From Streptomyces sp. CG 926 (GTDB lineage: Bacteria > Actinomycetota > Actinomycetes > Streptomycetales > Streptomycetaceae), in the NCBI RefSeq assembly GCF_003148825.1, contig NZ_QGGZ01000006.1, forward strand, positions 372,001-436,000: DNA of 64,000 bases, in the 5' to 3' direction. The notes under the pieces are model-generated. The model saw only the letters and a list, made by a program, of their open reading frames with translations, was not told the origin of the DNA and made no database searches. Shown piece after piece: positions 8,168-16,870 of this stretch (position 1 is its first letter; every line of letters begins with the position of its first letter). Both the position numbers and the translations under genes were made by a program.

Positions 8168-8252
8168 GTAAGGTCCCTACCCGCCCCCTGCAACCCGCGG
8201 CTCACCGTTCGTAAAATGGTGGTGACAACGGGATATCGACAGGAGCGGCCTG

Positions 8253-8963
8253 GTGTTCTACCACTTGCTCAAGCACGTGTTGCTCGGCCCTCTGCTGCGG
8301 CTGCTGTTCAGACCTCGGATCGAGGGTCTGGAGAACATCCCCGCGGAAGGGGCCGCCATCGTCGCGGGCAATCACCTGTCCTTCTCCGACCACTTCCTGA
8401 TGCCCGCCATCCTCAAGCGGCGGATCACCTTCCTGGCGAAGGCCGAGTACTTCACGGGCCCCGGGGTGAAGGGCCGGCTCACCGCGTTCTTCTTCCGCAG
8501 CGCCGGTCAGATCCCCGTGGACCGCTCCGGCAAGAACGCCGGACAGGCGGCCCTGCGCGAGGGCCTGGGCGTGCTGGCCAAGGACGAGCTGCTCGGGATC
8601 TATCCGGAGGGCACGCGCTCGCACGACGGGCGGCTCTACAAGGGCAAGGTCGGGGTGGCCGCGATGGCTCTGGGCGCCGGGGTGCCCGTGATCCCTTGCG
8701 CGATGGTCGGCACCTTCGAGATCCAGCCGCCCGGCAAGAAGCTCCCGAAGATCCGGCGGGTGACGATCCGCTTCGGCGAGCCGATGGAGTTCTCCCGGTA
8801 CGCCGGGATGGAGGGCGAGCGCGCCGTCCTGCGGGCGGTCACCGACGAGATCATGTACGCGATCCTCGGACTGTCCGGTCAGGAGTACGTCGACCGGTAC
8901 GCGGCCGAGGTCAAGGCCGAGGAGGAGGAAGAGCGGAAGAAGGCCCGGCGCACCGCGCGCTGA
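8253..8963 (+). CDS. 1-acyl-sn-glycerol-3-phosphate acyltransferase (PlsC family)
   Basis: The enzyme likely transfers an acyl chain to lysophosphatidic acid or a related acceptor during phospholipid synthesis at the inner membrane. The 236-residue protein shows the acyltransferase blocks in order: HLSFSD (HX4D, about residues 45-50), the substrate-binding FFFRSAGQIPVDR (~80-92), the phosphate-binding YPEGTRS (~116-122), and GVPVIPCAMVGT. It starts at GTG 8253 after AGGAGCG. The last 25 residues are a Glu/Lys/Arg-rich tail. Acceptor specificity is not visible. Confidence 0.9.
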   Translation: MFYHLLKHVLLGPLLRLLFRPRIEGLENIPAEGAAIVAGNHLSFSDHFLMPAILKRRITFLAKAEYFTGPGVKGRLTAFFFRSAGQIPVDRSGKNAGQAALREGLGVLAKDELLGIYPEGTRSHDGRLYKGKVGVAAMALGAGVPVIPCAMVGTFEIQPPGKKLPKIRRVTIRFGEPMEFSRYAGMEGERAVLRAVTDEIMYAILGLSGQEYVDRYAAEVKAEEEEERKKARRTAR

Positions 8964-8989
8964 GCCTTCTCCCGCTCGTCCGTTCGCTA

Positions 8990-9013
8990 CCGCCGGTCCT
9001 TACCGGACGGCGG
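8990..9013. terminator. bidirectional hairpin between plsC-like gene and tap
   Basis: CCGCCGGTCC pairs with GGACGGCGG with a single bulged base. The tap stop codon (9000-9002, minus strand) lies in the loop. The position between converging genes suggests termination from both sides. Confidence 0.45.
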
Positions 9014-10673
9014 GGAGCTCCTCCGGCGCCGGCAGGACCGAGGAGGAGGCCGGGGCGTCGGACGACAGGGACTTCGCCGCGGCCGGGGCCGGGGCCACGG
9101 GGGTGGCGTGCGGAGCGCACGTCACGTCCTTGGCATCGACCTTGCCGGTGAGCAGGTAGGTGTCCACCCGGGTGTTGATGCAGGGGTTCACCAGGCTGGT
9201 GACACCGTGCGAGCCGGCGCCCTTCTCGGTGATCAGACGCGAGCCGGCGAGGCTGCGGTGCAGCTCGACCGCGCCCTTGTACGGCGTGGCCGCGTCCCGC
9301 TCGGACTGGACGATCAGCACGGGCGGCAGCCCGCGCTCGGCGCCGACCTTGATCGGGGTGCTCTGCTTGGCCTTCCAGGTCGCGCAGGGCAGGTTCATCC
9401 AGGCGTTGGACCAGGTCAGGAACGGGTACTTCTGGTGCAGCTTGGTGTTGTCCCGGTCCCACTTGGACCAGCTGGTGGGCCACTTGGCGTCGGCGCACTC
9501 GACCGCGGTGTAGACGGCGTTGCTGTTCTCGGACGCCGCGTTGCCCTTGAGGTCCGTCATGTCCGGGGCGATGGCGTCGATCAGCGCCTGCTCGTCACCG
9601 GCCTCGTACGCGGCCCAGGTCTGGGCGACGGGCACCCAGGAGGAGTCGTAGTACGGGGCGCCCTGGAAGAAGCCGATGAGCTCGGCCGGGCCGACGACCC
9701 CGCCGAGCGGGGCGGCCTTGGCCTTGGCGCGCAGCTTCTGGTAGCGGGCCTCGACCTTGGCGCGGGTGTCGCCGAGGTGGAAGACGGCGTCGTTCTTGGC
9801 GACCCAGTCCTGCCAGTCGTTCCAGCGCATCTGGAAGGCGACGTCCTGGCCGAGGTTGGCCTCGTACCAGATGTTGTCCTGCGAGGGGTCCACCACGCTG
9901 TCGACGATCATGCGGCGCACGTGGGTCGGGAAGAGGGTCGCGTAGACCCCGCCCAGGTAGGTGCCGTAGGAGACGCCGAGGTAGTTCAGCTTCTTCTCAC
10001 CGAGGCCGGCGCGGATCACGTCGAGGTCGCGCGCGGTGTTCGGCGTGGTCATGTGCGGCAGCATCTCGCCGCTGCGTTCCTTGCAGCCGTCCGCGTACTC
10101 GGCGGCGAGCTTGCGCTGGGCGCGCTTGTCGGCCTCGGAGTCCGGGACCGGGTCGGCCTTCGGGGCCTTGACGAACTCCTGCGGGTCGATGCAGGAGATC
10201 GGCGCCGAGTGGCCGACACCGCGGGGGTCGAAGCCCACGAAGTCGTAGGCCTTGGAGGTGTTGACCCACAGCGGGCTCTTGGTGGTGACGCGGCGCGGGA
10301 AGCGCATGCCGGAGCCGCCGGGGCCGCCGGGGTTGTAGACGAGCGCGCCCTGGCGCTCCTCCTTGGTGCCGGTGCTCCCGATCCGGTCGACGGCGATGTC
10401 GATGGTCTTGCCGTAGGGCTTCGCGTAGTCGAGCGGGACCTTCACCCAGCCGCACTGGATGGGCTTCTCGAAGCCCCAGTCCGCCGGGCAGTCCTTCCAG
10501 TCGATCCCGGTGCGGGCGGCGCGGGCCGCGGCGATCTGGACGCCCAGCGCCTCCGGCAGCTTGCCCTCGCTGCCGGCGGAGGCCGCTGCGGCCGGCGGGG
10601 CCAGCAGCAGGCTCGCCGCGAGTGTGCCGGTGATCAGTGTGGCGGCGCTCCCCAGCGCCGCGTTGCGTATCAC
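9000..10673 (-). CDS. tap: secreted tripeptidyl aminopeptidase
   Basis: This 557-residue alpha/beta hydrolase is exported by the Sec pathway. Residues 1-31 form a signal peptide with a long hydrophobic core ending LLLAPPAAAA. The mature part matches the Streptomyces tripeptidyl aminopeptidase family, which removes tripeptides from extracellular protein N-termini. The Ser nucleophile lies in GVSYGTYLGG (about residue 240), with the acid in VQSERDAATP and the His in GAGSHGVTS near the C-terminus. The GPGGSG oxyanion segment and GFDPRGVGHS are also clear. The last ~40 residues are Ala/Pro/Ser-rich and could span the wall. It lies next to the urease operon, as I recall for S. coelicolor and S. 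lividans tap. Confidence 0.88.
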   Translation of the reverse strand: MIRNAALGSAATLITGTLAASLLLAPPAAAASAGSEGKLPEALGVQIAAARAARTGIDWKDCPADWGFEKPIQCGWVKVPLDYAKPYGKTIDIAVDRIGSTGTKEERQGALVYNPGGPGGSGMRFPRRVTTKSPLWVNTSKAYDFVGFDPRGVGHSAPISCIDPQEFVKAPKADPVPDSEADKRAQRKLAAEYADGCKERSGEMLPHMTTPNTARDLDVIRAGLGEKKLNYLGVSYGTYLGGVYATLFPTHVRRMIVDSVVDPSQDNIWYEANLGQDVAFQMRWNDWQDWVAKNDAVFHLGDTRAKVEARYQKLRAKAKAAPLGGVVGPAELIGFFQGAPYYDSSWVPVAQTWAAYEAGDEQALIDAIAPDMTDLKGNAASENSNAVYTAVECADAKWPTSWSKWDRDNTKLHQKYPFLTWSNAWMNLPCATWKAKQSTPIKVGAERGLPPVLIVQSERDAATPYKGAVELHRSLAGSRLITEKGAGSHGVTSLVNPCINTRVDTYLLTGKVDAKDVTCAPHATPVAPAPAAAKSLSSDAPASSSVLPAPEELPAVR

Positions 10674-10855
10674 GTGGTTGTTCCCCCTGCGTCAGGTGCC
10701 GCCGTGGGCGGCCGGGTTGGTCGGGTTCGGTCGTCGGCGTGCAGGGGGATCCTGTCGTCTGACCGGGACCCGGCGACAGGGCCGGATCGACTTCTTTGCC
10801 AACCCGATAACCGGAAAGGCGTGTACCGCTGAGCGGTGCCTGCTGCGTCCCGCTT

Positions 10856-11685
10856 TCACCACCCGTACCTACGGCAGGCCGAGTCGAGCAGCTCGCGTAC
10901 CCGCAGGGCGTCCGCGGCAAGGGCCGTCACGAGGACGGCAGGACCGGCCAACGGCGTCACCGCCGCGTACTCCCCCAGGACCGCCGCGGCGGGCGGGTTC
11001 CCGCCGAAGGCCGGGTCCACTACGAGGAGTTGGCCGAGGGCCCGGTGCCCGGCCAGGCCCGCCGGCCCGTCCCAGCCGCCGGGCGCGCCGGGGCCGCAGG
11101 CGAGCTCCTGGTCCAGCAGCGGACGGCCCCCGCACTCGACGGCGAGGCGACTGCGCAGCAGGCCCGGAGGCTCCCCGGTGCGGCCCAGAACCTGCTCCTC
11201 GCGCAGCACCAGGCGTGCCGTGGGGGCGAGTCGGACCCGGGTGCGCACCCTCAGGTCGCTGCCGCGTACCGAGACCAGCGGCTCGGGCAGCCACCGCAGC
11301 GACGCCCCGTCCTCCAGGGTGAGGTGTACGTCGTACCGCGCGGGCGCGCCGGTCCGGCCGGGCAGTGCCAAGGTGGCCGCCGCCGAGGCGAAGGAGAGCC
11401 GCGCCCCGGGGCCCACGGCGGCCTCGACGGTGAGGTGGTCCCCGCCGAGCGGGGCGCTCATCGCGCCGACCAGCACGACCCCTGCTTCGGCCCGTGACGA
11501 GGAGCGGGTGCGGCGCAGCGCGAGCGGGCCCTCCCCGGCCAGCAGCGGCAGGGCGGTGCCGCCGCGTCCGTCGGCCACGGCGTGGATGCGGGCGGTGGCC
11601 CGTAGGCCCGAAGGAGGGGTCGGGGATGTCTCCTCGGTCTCCTCCGTCTCCTCGGTGTCCTCGATCTCCTCGGTGATCGCGGCGC

Positions 11686-11689
<4 letters not shown>
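10856..11689 (-). CDS. ureD: urease accessory protein UreD
   Basis: UreD (UreH) forms the UreDFG chaperone complex that loads nickel into urease. The 277-residue frame starts at GTG 11689, overlapping the ureG stop as GTGA, so translation is coupled. The N-terminus (about residues 7-22) is a low-complexity TEEIEDTEETEETEETS run made by a short DNA repeat; conserved UreD sequence begins near SGLRATARIHA. Matching segments include GGDHLTVEAAVGPGARLSF and LGQLLVVDPAF. It is the last gene of the operon. UreD is normally poorly conserved, so the assignment rests on these segments and position. Confidence 0.88.
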
Positions 11690-12381
<692 letters not shown>

Positions 12382-12409
12382 GCGGGTTCTCCTTCAGGAG
12401 GTCAGGAGC

Positions 12410-13084
12410 TCAGGAGGCGAAGAGGCGGACCGGCCAGCCGGCATGGACCTCCGCCGAGATGTCCAGCAGCGGCGAGGAGGCCGCGGGCAGCGCGTCCGGG
12501 CCCTGTGCGCGGGCGCGCAGCGCGGCCCGCTCCGCCCGGGCCGCGACGGCGTCCAGTTCGGGGGCGAGCCGGGCCAGGACCCCGCTCGCCTCGAAGGGGT
12601 CCAGCCCCAGCAGCCGTACGGTCGCCGTGGCGGGCCCGCCGACGCTCTCGTACGCCGCCACGTGCGCGGCGTCCAGCGGTCCGAGCCCGGCCGCCCGGGC
12701 GGTGACGCCGAGCACCACGGGCTGGTGGGCGCCGCGCGGGAACTCGGCGGCCAGGGCTTCCAGTTCGGTGGCGGGCCAGGTGGCCCGGGCGGCGCGCAGC
12801 AGCTGCCGCCCGAGCCGCCGGGCCGCGGTGCGCAGCGCGGGCGAGGGGGTACGGGCGTCGGCGGCGGCGTCGAGGACGGCCGGGTCGAGCCCGAGGGCGG
12901 CGGCCGCGGCGAGCGCGGCGGCGGTGAGGCCGGCGGTGTGCAGCCGGCCCCGGCAGAAGTCCTCCAGGGTGGCGGCGTCATGGATCCGGCCCGCCTTGCA
13001 GGCGGCCTCTGCCCCGCCGGAGTGCGCGTGGCCCCCGGCGGGGAAACGACCGTCGGCGAGGACGAGCAGCGCGGCGCGGCTCAT
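12410..13084 (-). CDS. ureF: urease accessory protein UreF
   Basis: UreF is the all-helical member of the urease activation complex and is thought to gate UreG GTP hydrolysis. The 224-residue product starts MSRAALLVLADGRFPAGGHAHSGG; the FPAGGHAHSGG segment (about 14-24) is typical of the family. The rest is alanine-rich helix, as expected. The start at ATG 13084 lies 28 bp after the ureC stop. Confidence 0.92.
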   Translation of the reverse strand: MSRAALLVLADGRFPAGGHAHSGGAEAACKAGRIHDAATLEDFCRGRLHTAGLTAAALAAAAALGLDPAVLDAAADARTPSPALRTAARRLGRQLLRAARATWPATELEALAAEFPRGAHQPVVLGVTARAAGLGPLDAAHVAAYESVGGPATATVRLLGLDPFEASGVLARLAPELDAVAARAERAALRARAQGPDALPAASSPLLDISAEVHAGWPVRLFAS

Positions 13085-13112
13085 CGTCAGGGACCTCTTC
13101 TCGGAAAAGGAA

Positions 13113-14834
13113 TCAGAACAGGAAGTAGCGCTGGGCCATGGGAAGTTCCGCCGCGGGCGCCGGTTCCACGGCCTCGCCGTCGATGGTGACCGTGAAGGTG
13201 TCGGCGTCGACCTCGACCCTCGGCATGGCGTCGTTGCCCCGCATGTCGGCCTTGCTCAGCTTGCGGGTGCTCTCGATGGCCACGAACTGCTTGCCCAGCC
13301 CGAGGCGTTCGGGCAGTCCGTCGTCGAGCGCGGCCTGCGCGGTGAAGTTCAGCGAGTTGAGGCCGGGCGCGCGGCCGTGGCTGCCGAACATGGGCCGGGG
13401 CAGGACGGGCTGCGGGGTGGGGATGGAGGCGTTGGCGTCACCCATCTGCGCGTAGGCGATCTGGCCGCCCTTGATGACGAGTTCGGGCTTGACCCCGAAG
13501 AAGGCCGGGTTCCACAGGACCAGGTCGGCGAGCTTGCCGTTCTCGACGGAGCCGATCTCGCGGGCGAGCCCCTGGGCCACGGCGGGGTTGATCGTGTATT
13601 TGGCGACGTAGCGGCGGGCCCGGTGGTTGTCGGCGGGGCCGTCGCCGGGGAGGAAGCCGCGGCGCTTCTTCATCACGTGGGCGGTCTGCCAGGTGCGCAG
13701 GACGACCTCGCCGACCCGGCCCATGGCCTGGGAGTCGGAGGAGATGATGGAGATGGCCCCGAGGTCGTGCAGCACGTCCTCGGCGGCGATGGTCGAGGGC
13801 CGGATCCGCGATTCGGCGAAGGCGAGGTCCTCGGGGACGGCCGGGTTGAGGTGGTGGCAGACCATCAGCATGTCGAGGTGTTCCTCGACGGTGTTGACGG
13901 TGTGCGGCCGCGTGGGGTTGGTGGAGCTGGGCAGGACGTTCGGCTCGGAGACCACGGTGATGATGTCGGGCGCGTGCCCGCCGCCCGCGCCCTCGGTGTG
14001 GTACGAGTGGATGGTCCGCCCGGCGATGGCGGCGAGGGTGTCGGCGACGAATCCGGCCTCGTTGAGCGTGTCGGTGTGGATGGCGACCTGGGCGCCGGTC
14101 TCCTCGCACACCGAGAGGCAGGCGTCGATGACGGCGGGGGTGGCCCCCCAGTCCTCGTGGATCTTGAATCCGAGGGCGCCGCCGCGCAGCTGGGAGTGCA
14201 TCCCCTCGCGGGACATGGTGTTGCCCTTGCCGAGCAGGCCGATGTTGACCGGGTAGGCCTCCAGGGCCGCGAACATCCGGGCCAGGTGCCAGGGCCCGGG
14301 GGTCACGGTGGTGGCCTTGGACCCTTCGGCCGGTCCGGTGCCGCCGCCGACGAGGGTGGTGATCCCGGAGGCCAGCGCCTCCTCGATGATCGTCGGGGAG
14401 ATGAAGTGCACGTGGGCGTCGATGGCGCCGGCGGTGACGATCTTCCCGTTGCCGGCGATGATCTCGGTCTCGGGGCCGATGACCAGCGCGGGATCGACCC
14501 CGTCCATGGTGTCGGGGTTGCCGGCCTTGCCGATGCCGCAGATCCGGCCGTCGCGGATGCCGAGGTCGGCCTTGACGATGCCCCAGTGGTCGAGGACGAC
14601 GACGCCGGTGATGACGGTGTCGGGGGCGCCCTCGGCCCGGGTGGTGCGGGCCTGTCCCATGGATTCGCGGATTACCTTGCCGCCGCCGAAGACGGCCTCG
14701 TCGCCGGCCCGCCCGGGGCCGCCGCTGAGGTCCTGCTCGATCTCGACGAAGAGGTCGGTGTCGGCGAGCCGGATCCGGTCTCCGGCGGTCGGCCCGAAGA
14801 GGTCGGCGTACACCTGGCGGGAGAGCTCAGCCAT
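13113..14834 (-). CDS. ureC: urease alpha (catalytic) subunit
   Basis: UreC hydrolyses urea to ammonia and carbamate with a di-nickel centre. The 573-residue length is normal. Visible active-site parts include HVHFISP (nickel His pair), GFKIHEDWGATP with the lysine that becomes carbamylated (about residue 220), IHTDTLNEAGFV, HSYHTEGAGGGHAPDI, MVCHHLNP on the mobile flap, and SSDSQAMGR with the metal-binding Asp. I chose ATG 14834 (MAELSRQVYADLFGPT) because a longer frame upstream is not conserved. It overlaps the ureB stop by 8 bases. Confidence 0.97.
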   Translation of the reverse strand: MAELSRQVYADLFGPTAGDRIRLADTDLFVEIEQDLSGGPGRAGDEAVFGGGKVIRESMGQARTTRAEGAPDTVITGVVVLDHWGIVKADLGIRDGRICGIGKAGNPDTMDGVDPALVIGPETEIIAGNGKIVTAGAIDAHVHFISPTIIEEALASGITTLVGGGTGPAEGSKATTVTPGPWHLARMFAALEAYPVNIGLLGKGNTMSREGMHSQLRGGALGFKIHEDWGATPAVIDACLSVCEETGAQVAIHTDTLNEAGFVADTLAAIAGRTIHSYHTEGAGGGHAPDIITVVSEPNVLPSSTNPTRPHTVNTVEEHLDMLMVCHHLNPAVPEDLAFAESRIRPSTIAAEDVLHDLGAISIISSDSQAMGRVGEVVLRTWQTAHVMKKRRGFLPGDGPADNHRARRYVAKYTINPAVAQGLAREIGSVENGKLADLVLWNPAFFGVKPELVIKGGQIAYAQMGDANASIPTPQPVLPRPMFGSHGRAPGLNSLNFTAQAALDDGLPERLGLGKQFVAIESTRKLSKADMRGNDAMPRVEVDADTFTVTIDGEAVEPAPAAELPMAQRYFLF

Positions 14835-15138
14835 CGAGCGGCCCTCCGGTCTCGCCGCGCAGCCCCGAGACCACGCGCAGTCCACCCAGCGGTACGAGGT
14901 CCACCGCGACCGGGATACCCGGCTCGAAGCGGACGGCCGTACCGGCGGCGATGTCGAGCCGCAGCCCGCGGGCGGCGGCGCGGTCGAAGTCGAGGCCGGG
15001 GTTGGCCTCGGCGAAGTGGTAGTGGGAGCCGACCTGGACCGGCCGGTCGGCGGCGTTGAGCACGGTGAGTCGGGTGACGGGACGGCCCTCGTTGAGGAGC
15101 ACCGGGCCGTCCCCGTAGGCGATTTCGCCGGGGATCAT
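14827..15138 (-). CDS. ureB: urease beta subunit
   Basis: This 103-residue structural subunit packs against UreC in the urease trimer. It starts MIPGEIAYGDGPVLLNEGR and contains VGSHYHFAEANPGLDFDR and GTAVRFEPG, both family hallmarks. It is separate from UreA, the usual arrangement in bacteria. Sixteen bp separate it from ureA, and its 3' end overlaps ureC by 8 bases. Confidence 0.96.
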   Translation of the reverse strand: MIPGEIAYGDGPVLLNEGRPVTRLTVLNAADRPVQVGSHYHFAEANPGLDFDRAAARGLRLDIAAGTAVRFEPGIPVAVDLVPLGGLRVVSGLRGETGGPLDG

Positions 15139-15154
15139 GCGGGGGTACTCCGTT

Positions 15155-15457
15155 TCAGACGATCGGGTCGTGGACCGTGACGAGTTTGGTGCCGTCCGGG
15201 AAGGTCGCCTCGACCTGGACGTCGTGGATCATCTCGGGGATCCCCTCCATGACCTCCTCGCGGGTCAGGACGGTGCGGCCCGAGGCCATCAGCTCGGCCA
15301 CGGTCCGGCCGTCGCGGGCCCCCTCCAGGAGGTGCGACGTGATCAGCGCGATCGCCTCCGGATGATTGAGGCGGACCCCGCGCGCCCTCCGCTTCTCGGC
15401 CACGTCGGCGGCCACGTGGATGAGCAGTCTCTCCTGCTCGTGCGGTGTCAGTTGCAC
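15155..15457 (-). CDS. ureA: urease gamma subunit
   Basis: This is the first gene of the urease operon and encodes the small gamma subunit. From GTG 15457 the product is 100 residues, the family's normal length, beginning (M)QLTPHEQERLLIHVA. It carries RLNHPEAIALI, DGRTVAEL and the ending VTVHDPIV. A second in-frame GTG at 15466 sits better behind a GGAAG and would add three residues, so the exact start is open. Operon order is ureA-ureB-ureC-ureF-ureG-ureD, with no ureE in the window. Confidence 0.95.
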   Translation of the reverse strand: MQLTPHEQERLLIHVAADVAEKRRARGVRLNHPEAIALITSHLLEGARDGRTVAELMASGRTVLTREEVMEGIPEMIHDVQVEATFPDGTKLVTVHDPIV

Positions 15458-15771
15458 TCGTATCACCAAGCTTCCGGGACAAGATCGACAAGGGGCGGGG
15501 CGACCCTACCGGCCTTCAACACTTTGTTGACCTGCGCATATCCGAACCAAGCGAGTCTTGCCCAACACCGGGAAAGGCTTTCCACCCCGACCACCGACGC
15601 TTTACCGGATCATGGGTGATCATTGGCGGTCGAACGTGGCCGCCACGCTAAGCGCTGCGCTTTTCCGCCGGGTTAACCAACGTTTCAGACAGGTACCCGG
15701 TTCAACTCCGGTGCCCCACGCGCCCGATTCCGTATACGGCTCCGCACGCGGACGCCGCATCGAGGAGACAG
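15458..15771. promoter_or_regulatory. urease/VOC divergent control region with palindromes
   Basis: This 314-bp gap has no convincing gene. It holds TCAACA-CTT-TGTTGA (15516-15530, perfect 6-bp arms) about 60 bp upstream of ureA, and GGAAAG-G-CTTTCC (15571-15583). It also contains AAGCGC-T-GCGCTT near 15650, and a weak GlnR-like GAAAC...TTAAC pair on the minus strand near 15673-15686. These are candidate operators for nitrogen-controlled urease expression. The assignment is inference from position and symmetry. Confidence 0.45.
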
Positions 15772-16164
15772 ATGTTCATCAACCCCGTCCGACACATCAC
15801 CTTCGACGCCCTCGACCCCTACCGGGTCGCCGAGTTCTGGTCCGCGGTGACCGGCTACACGTTCCACCCCGACGACGTGGAAGGGGACGACGAGGTCATG
15901 CTGGAGCCGGGCGTGCCCGGGGTGCCGGCCCTGCTGTTCATCCGGGTCCCGGACGCCAAGTCCGTCAAGAACCGGGTCCACTTGGACATCCAGCCGCCCA
16001 CCGGCACCCGGGACGAGACCGTCGACCGCCTGATCGGCCTGGGCGCGAAGCTCGTCGACGATCGCCGCGACGCGGACGGCGTGGCGGGCTGGGTCGTACT
16101 CGCCGACCCCGAGGGCAACGAGCTGTGCATCGAGCGCAGCGCGGGCGAACGCGGCCTCCTCTGA
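15772..16164 (+). CDS. VOC (glyoxalase-like) family protein
   Basis: This 130-residue single-domain protein has the vicinal-oxygen-chelate fold. It shows the opening strand HITFDALDPYRVAEFWSAVTGY, the middle RVHLDIQ with a potential metal-ligand His, and the closing strand WVVLADPEGNELCIER with a potential Glu ligand. Actinobacteria have many such proteins acting as dioxygenases, isomerases or resistance binders; this one's substrate is not visible. The ATG follows GAGGAGA. Confidence 0.85.
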   Translation: MFINPVRHITFDALDPYRVAEFWSAVTGYTFHPDDVEGDDEVMLEPGVPGVPALLFIRVPDAKSVKNRVHLDIQPPTGTRDETVDRLIGLGAKLVDDRRDADGVAGWVVLADPEGNELCIERSAGERGLL

Positions 16165-16191
16165 GCCGTCCCGGGCAGGTCGGCGGCACCG

Positions 16192-16227
16192 GCGATGCCG
16201 GTGGTGTCAGCGATGCCGGTGGCGTCA
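16192..16227. repeat. 18-bp tandem repeat, two copies
   Basis: GCGATGCCGGTGGYGTCA occurs twice in direct tandem (16192-16209, 16210-16227) with one difference. The second copy contains the stop codon of the minus-strand ATPase gene. Confidence 0.75.
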
Positions 16228-16674
16228 GCAGCCGAAGACGCTCCGTGCCGGGGCGCCGACGCTCCAGGGCAGCGCGATCCACACCGTCTTGCCGCCGTCC
16301 TCGGTCGGCGTGACCGAGAGCCGGCCGCCCGCCTCCGCCGCCAGCCAGCGGATGATGACCATGCCCCGGCCGTTGTCCTGCTGGACGGCGGCCGGGAGCC
16401 GCTTGGGCCAGCGCGGGTGGCTGTCGGTCACCCCGACCCGCAGCCACTCCTGGCGCTCCAGGCGGACGTCGACGGTGAAGGTGGGCGACCGACCGAAGGT
16501 GTGCTGCACGGCGTTGGTGGCCAGCTCCGAGACGATCAGGCGGACGCTGTCGGCGGTGTCGGCGTCATGGGGGAGTCCCCACTCGCTCAGCACCTCTGCG
16601 ACATAGCGTCGGGCGGTGGCGACCGAGGCGGGATCGCTCGGCAGAGTGACGGATGCTTCCTGGTGATCTGCCAT
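16225..16674 (-). CDS. ATP-binding protein, anti-sigma-type HATPase
   Basis: This 149-residue protein has the GHKL ATPase fold of anti-sigma factor kinases such as SpoIIAB and RsbW. The N-box reads SELATNAVQHTF (about residues 48-59), and the G-box region reads DNGRGMVIIRWLA (~100). There is no sensor or transmembrane part. In Streptomyces such genes often sit beside WhiJ-like XRE/DUF397 gene pairs, as here, where the XRE gene is divergent across ~196 bp. It may be a protein kinase or partner-switch regulator; its target is unknown. Confidence 0.88.
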   Translation of the reverse strand: MADHQEASVTLPSDPASVATARRYVAEVLSEWGLPHDADTADSVRLIVSELATNAVQHTFGRSPTFTVDVRLERQEWLRVGVTDSHPRWPKRLPAAVQQDNGRGMVIIRWLAAEAGGRLSVTPTEDGGKTVWIALPWSVGAPARSVFGC

Positions 16675-16769
16675 GGCGACCGTCCCTTTCCCACCGGGGC
16701 GAAAAGCCCCGGATCTGTGCTGGACGCCAGAGTGCCACCCATCGTGCCGTCACATCTGCCTTTCCCCCA

Positions 16770-16785
16770 AGATATGCATATATCT
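16770..16785. promoter_or_regulatory. AT-rich palindrome between ATPase and XRE genes
   Basis: AGATAT-GCAT-ATATCT is a perfect 6-bp inverted repeat and by far the most AT-rich spot in the local sequence. It lies in the divergent promoter region about 85 bp before the XRE start. It could be the operator of the XRE protein or contain a -10 box. Confidence 0.45.
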
Positions 16786-16870
16786 GTCGCTCGTTGCGGT
16801 GAACTCTGCTACGGAAGAGCGTATTTGGACGGCAGACTGGTGCGAGCTGTGCCGGTGGAAGGAGGCGGGT

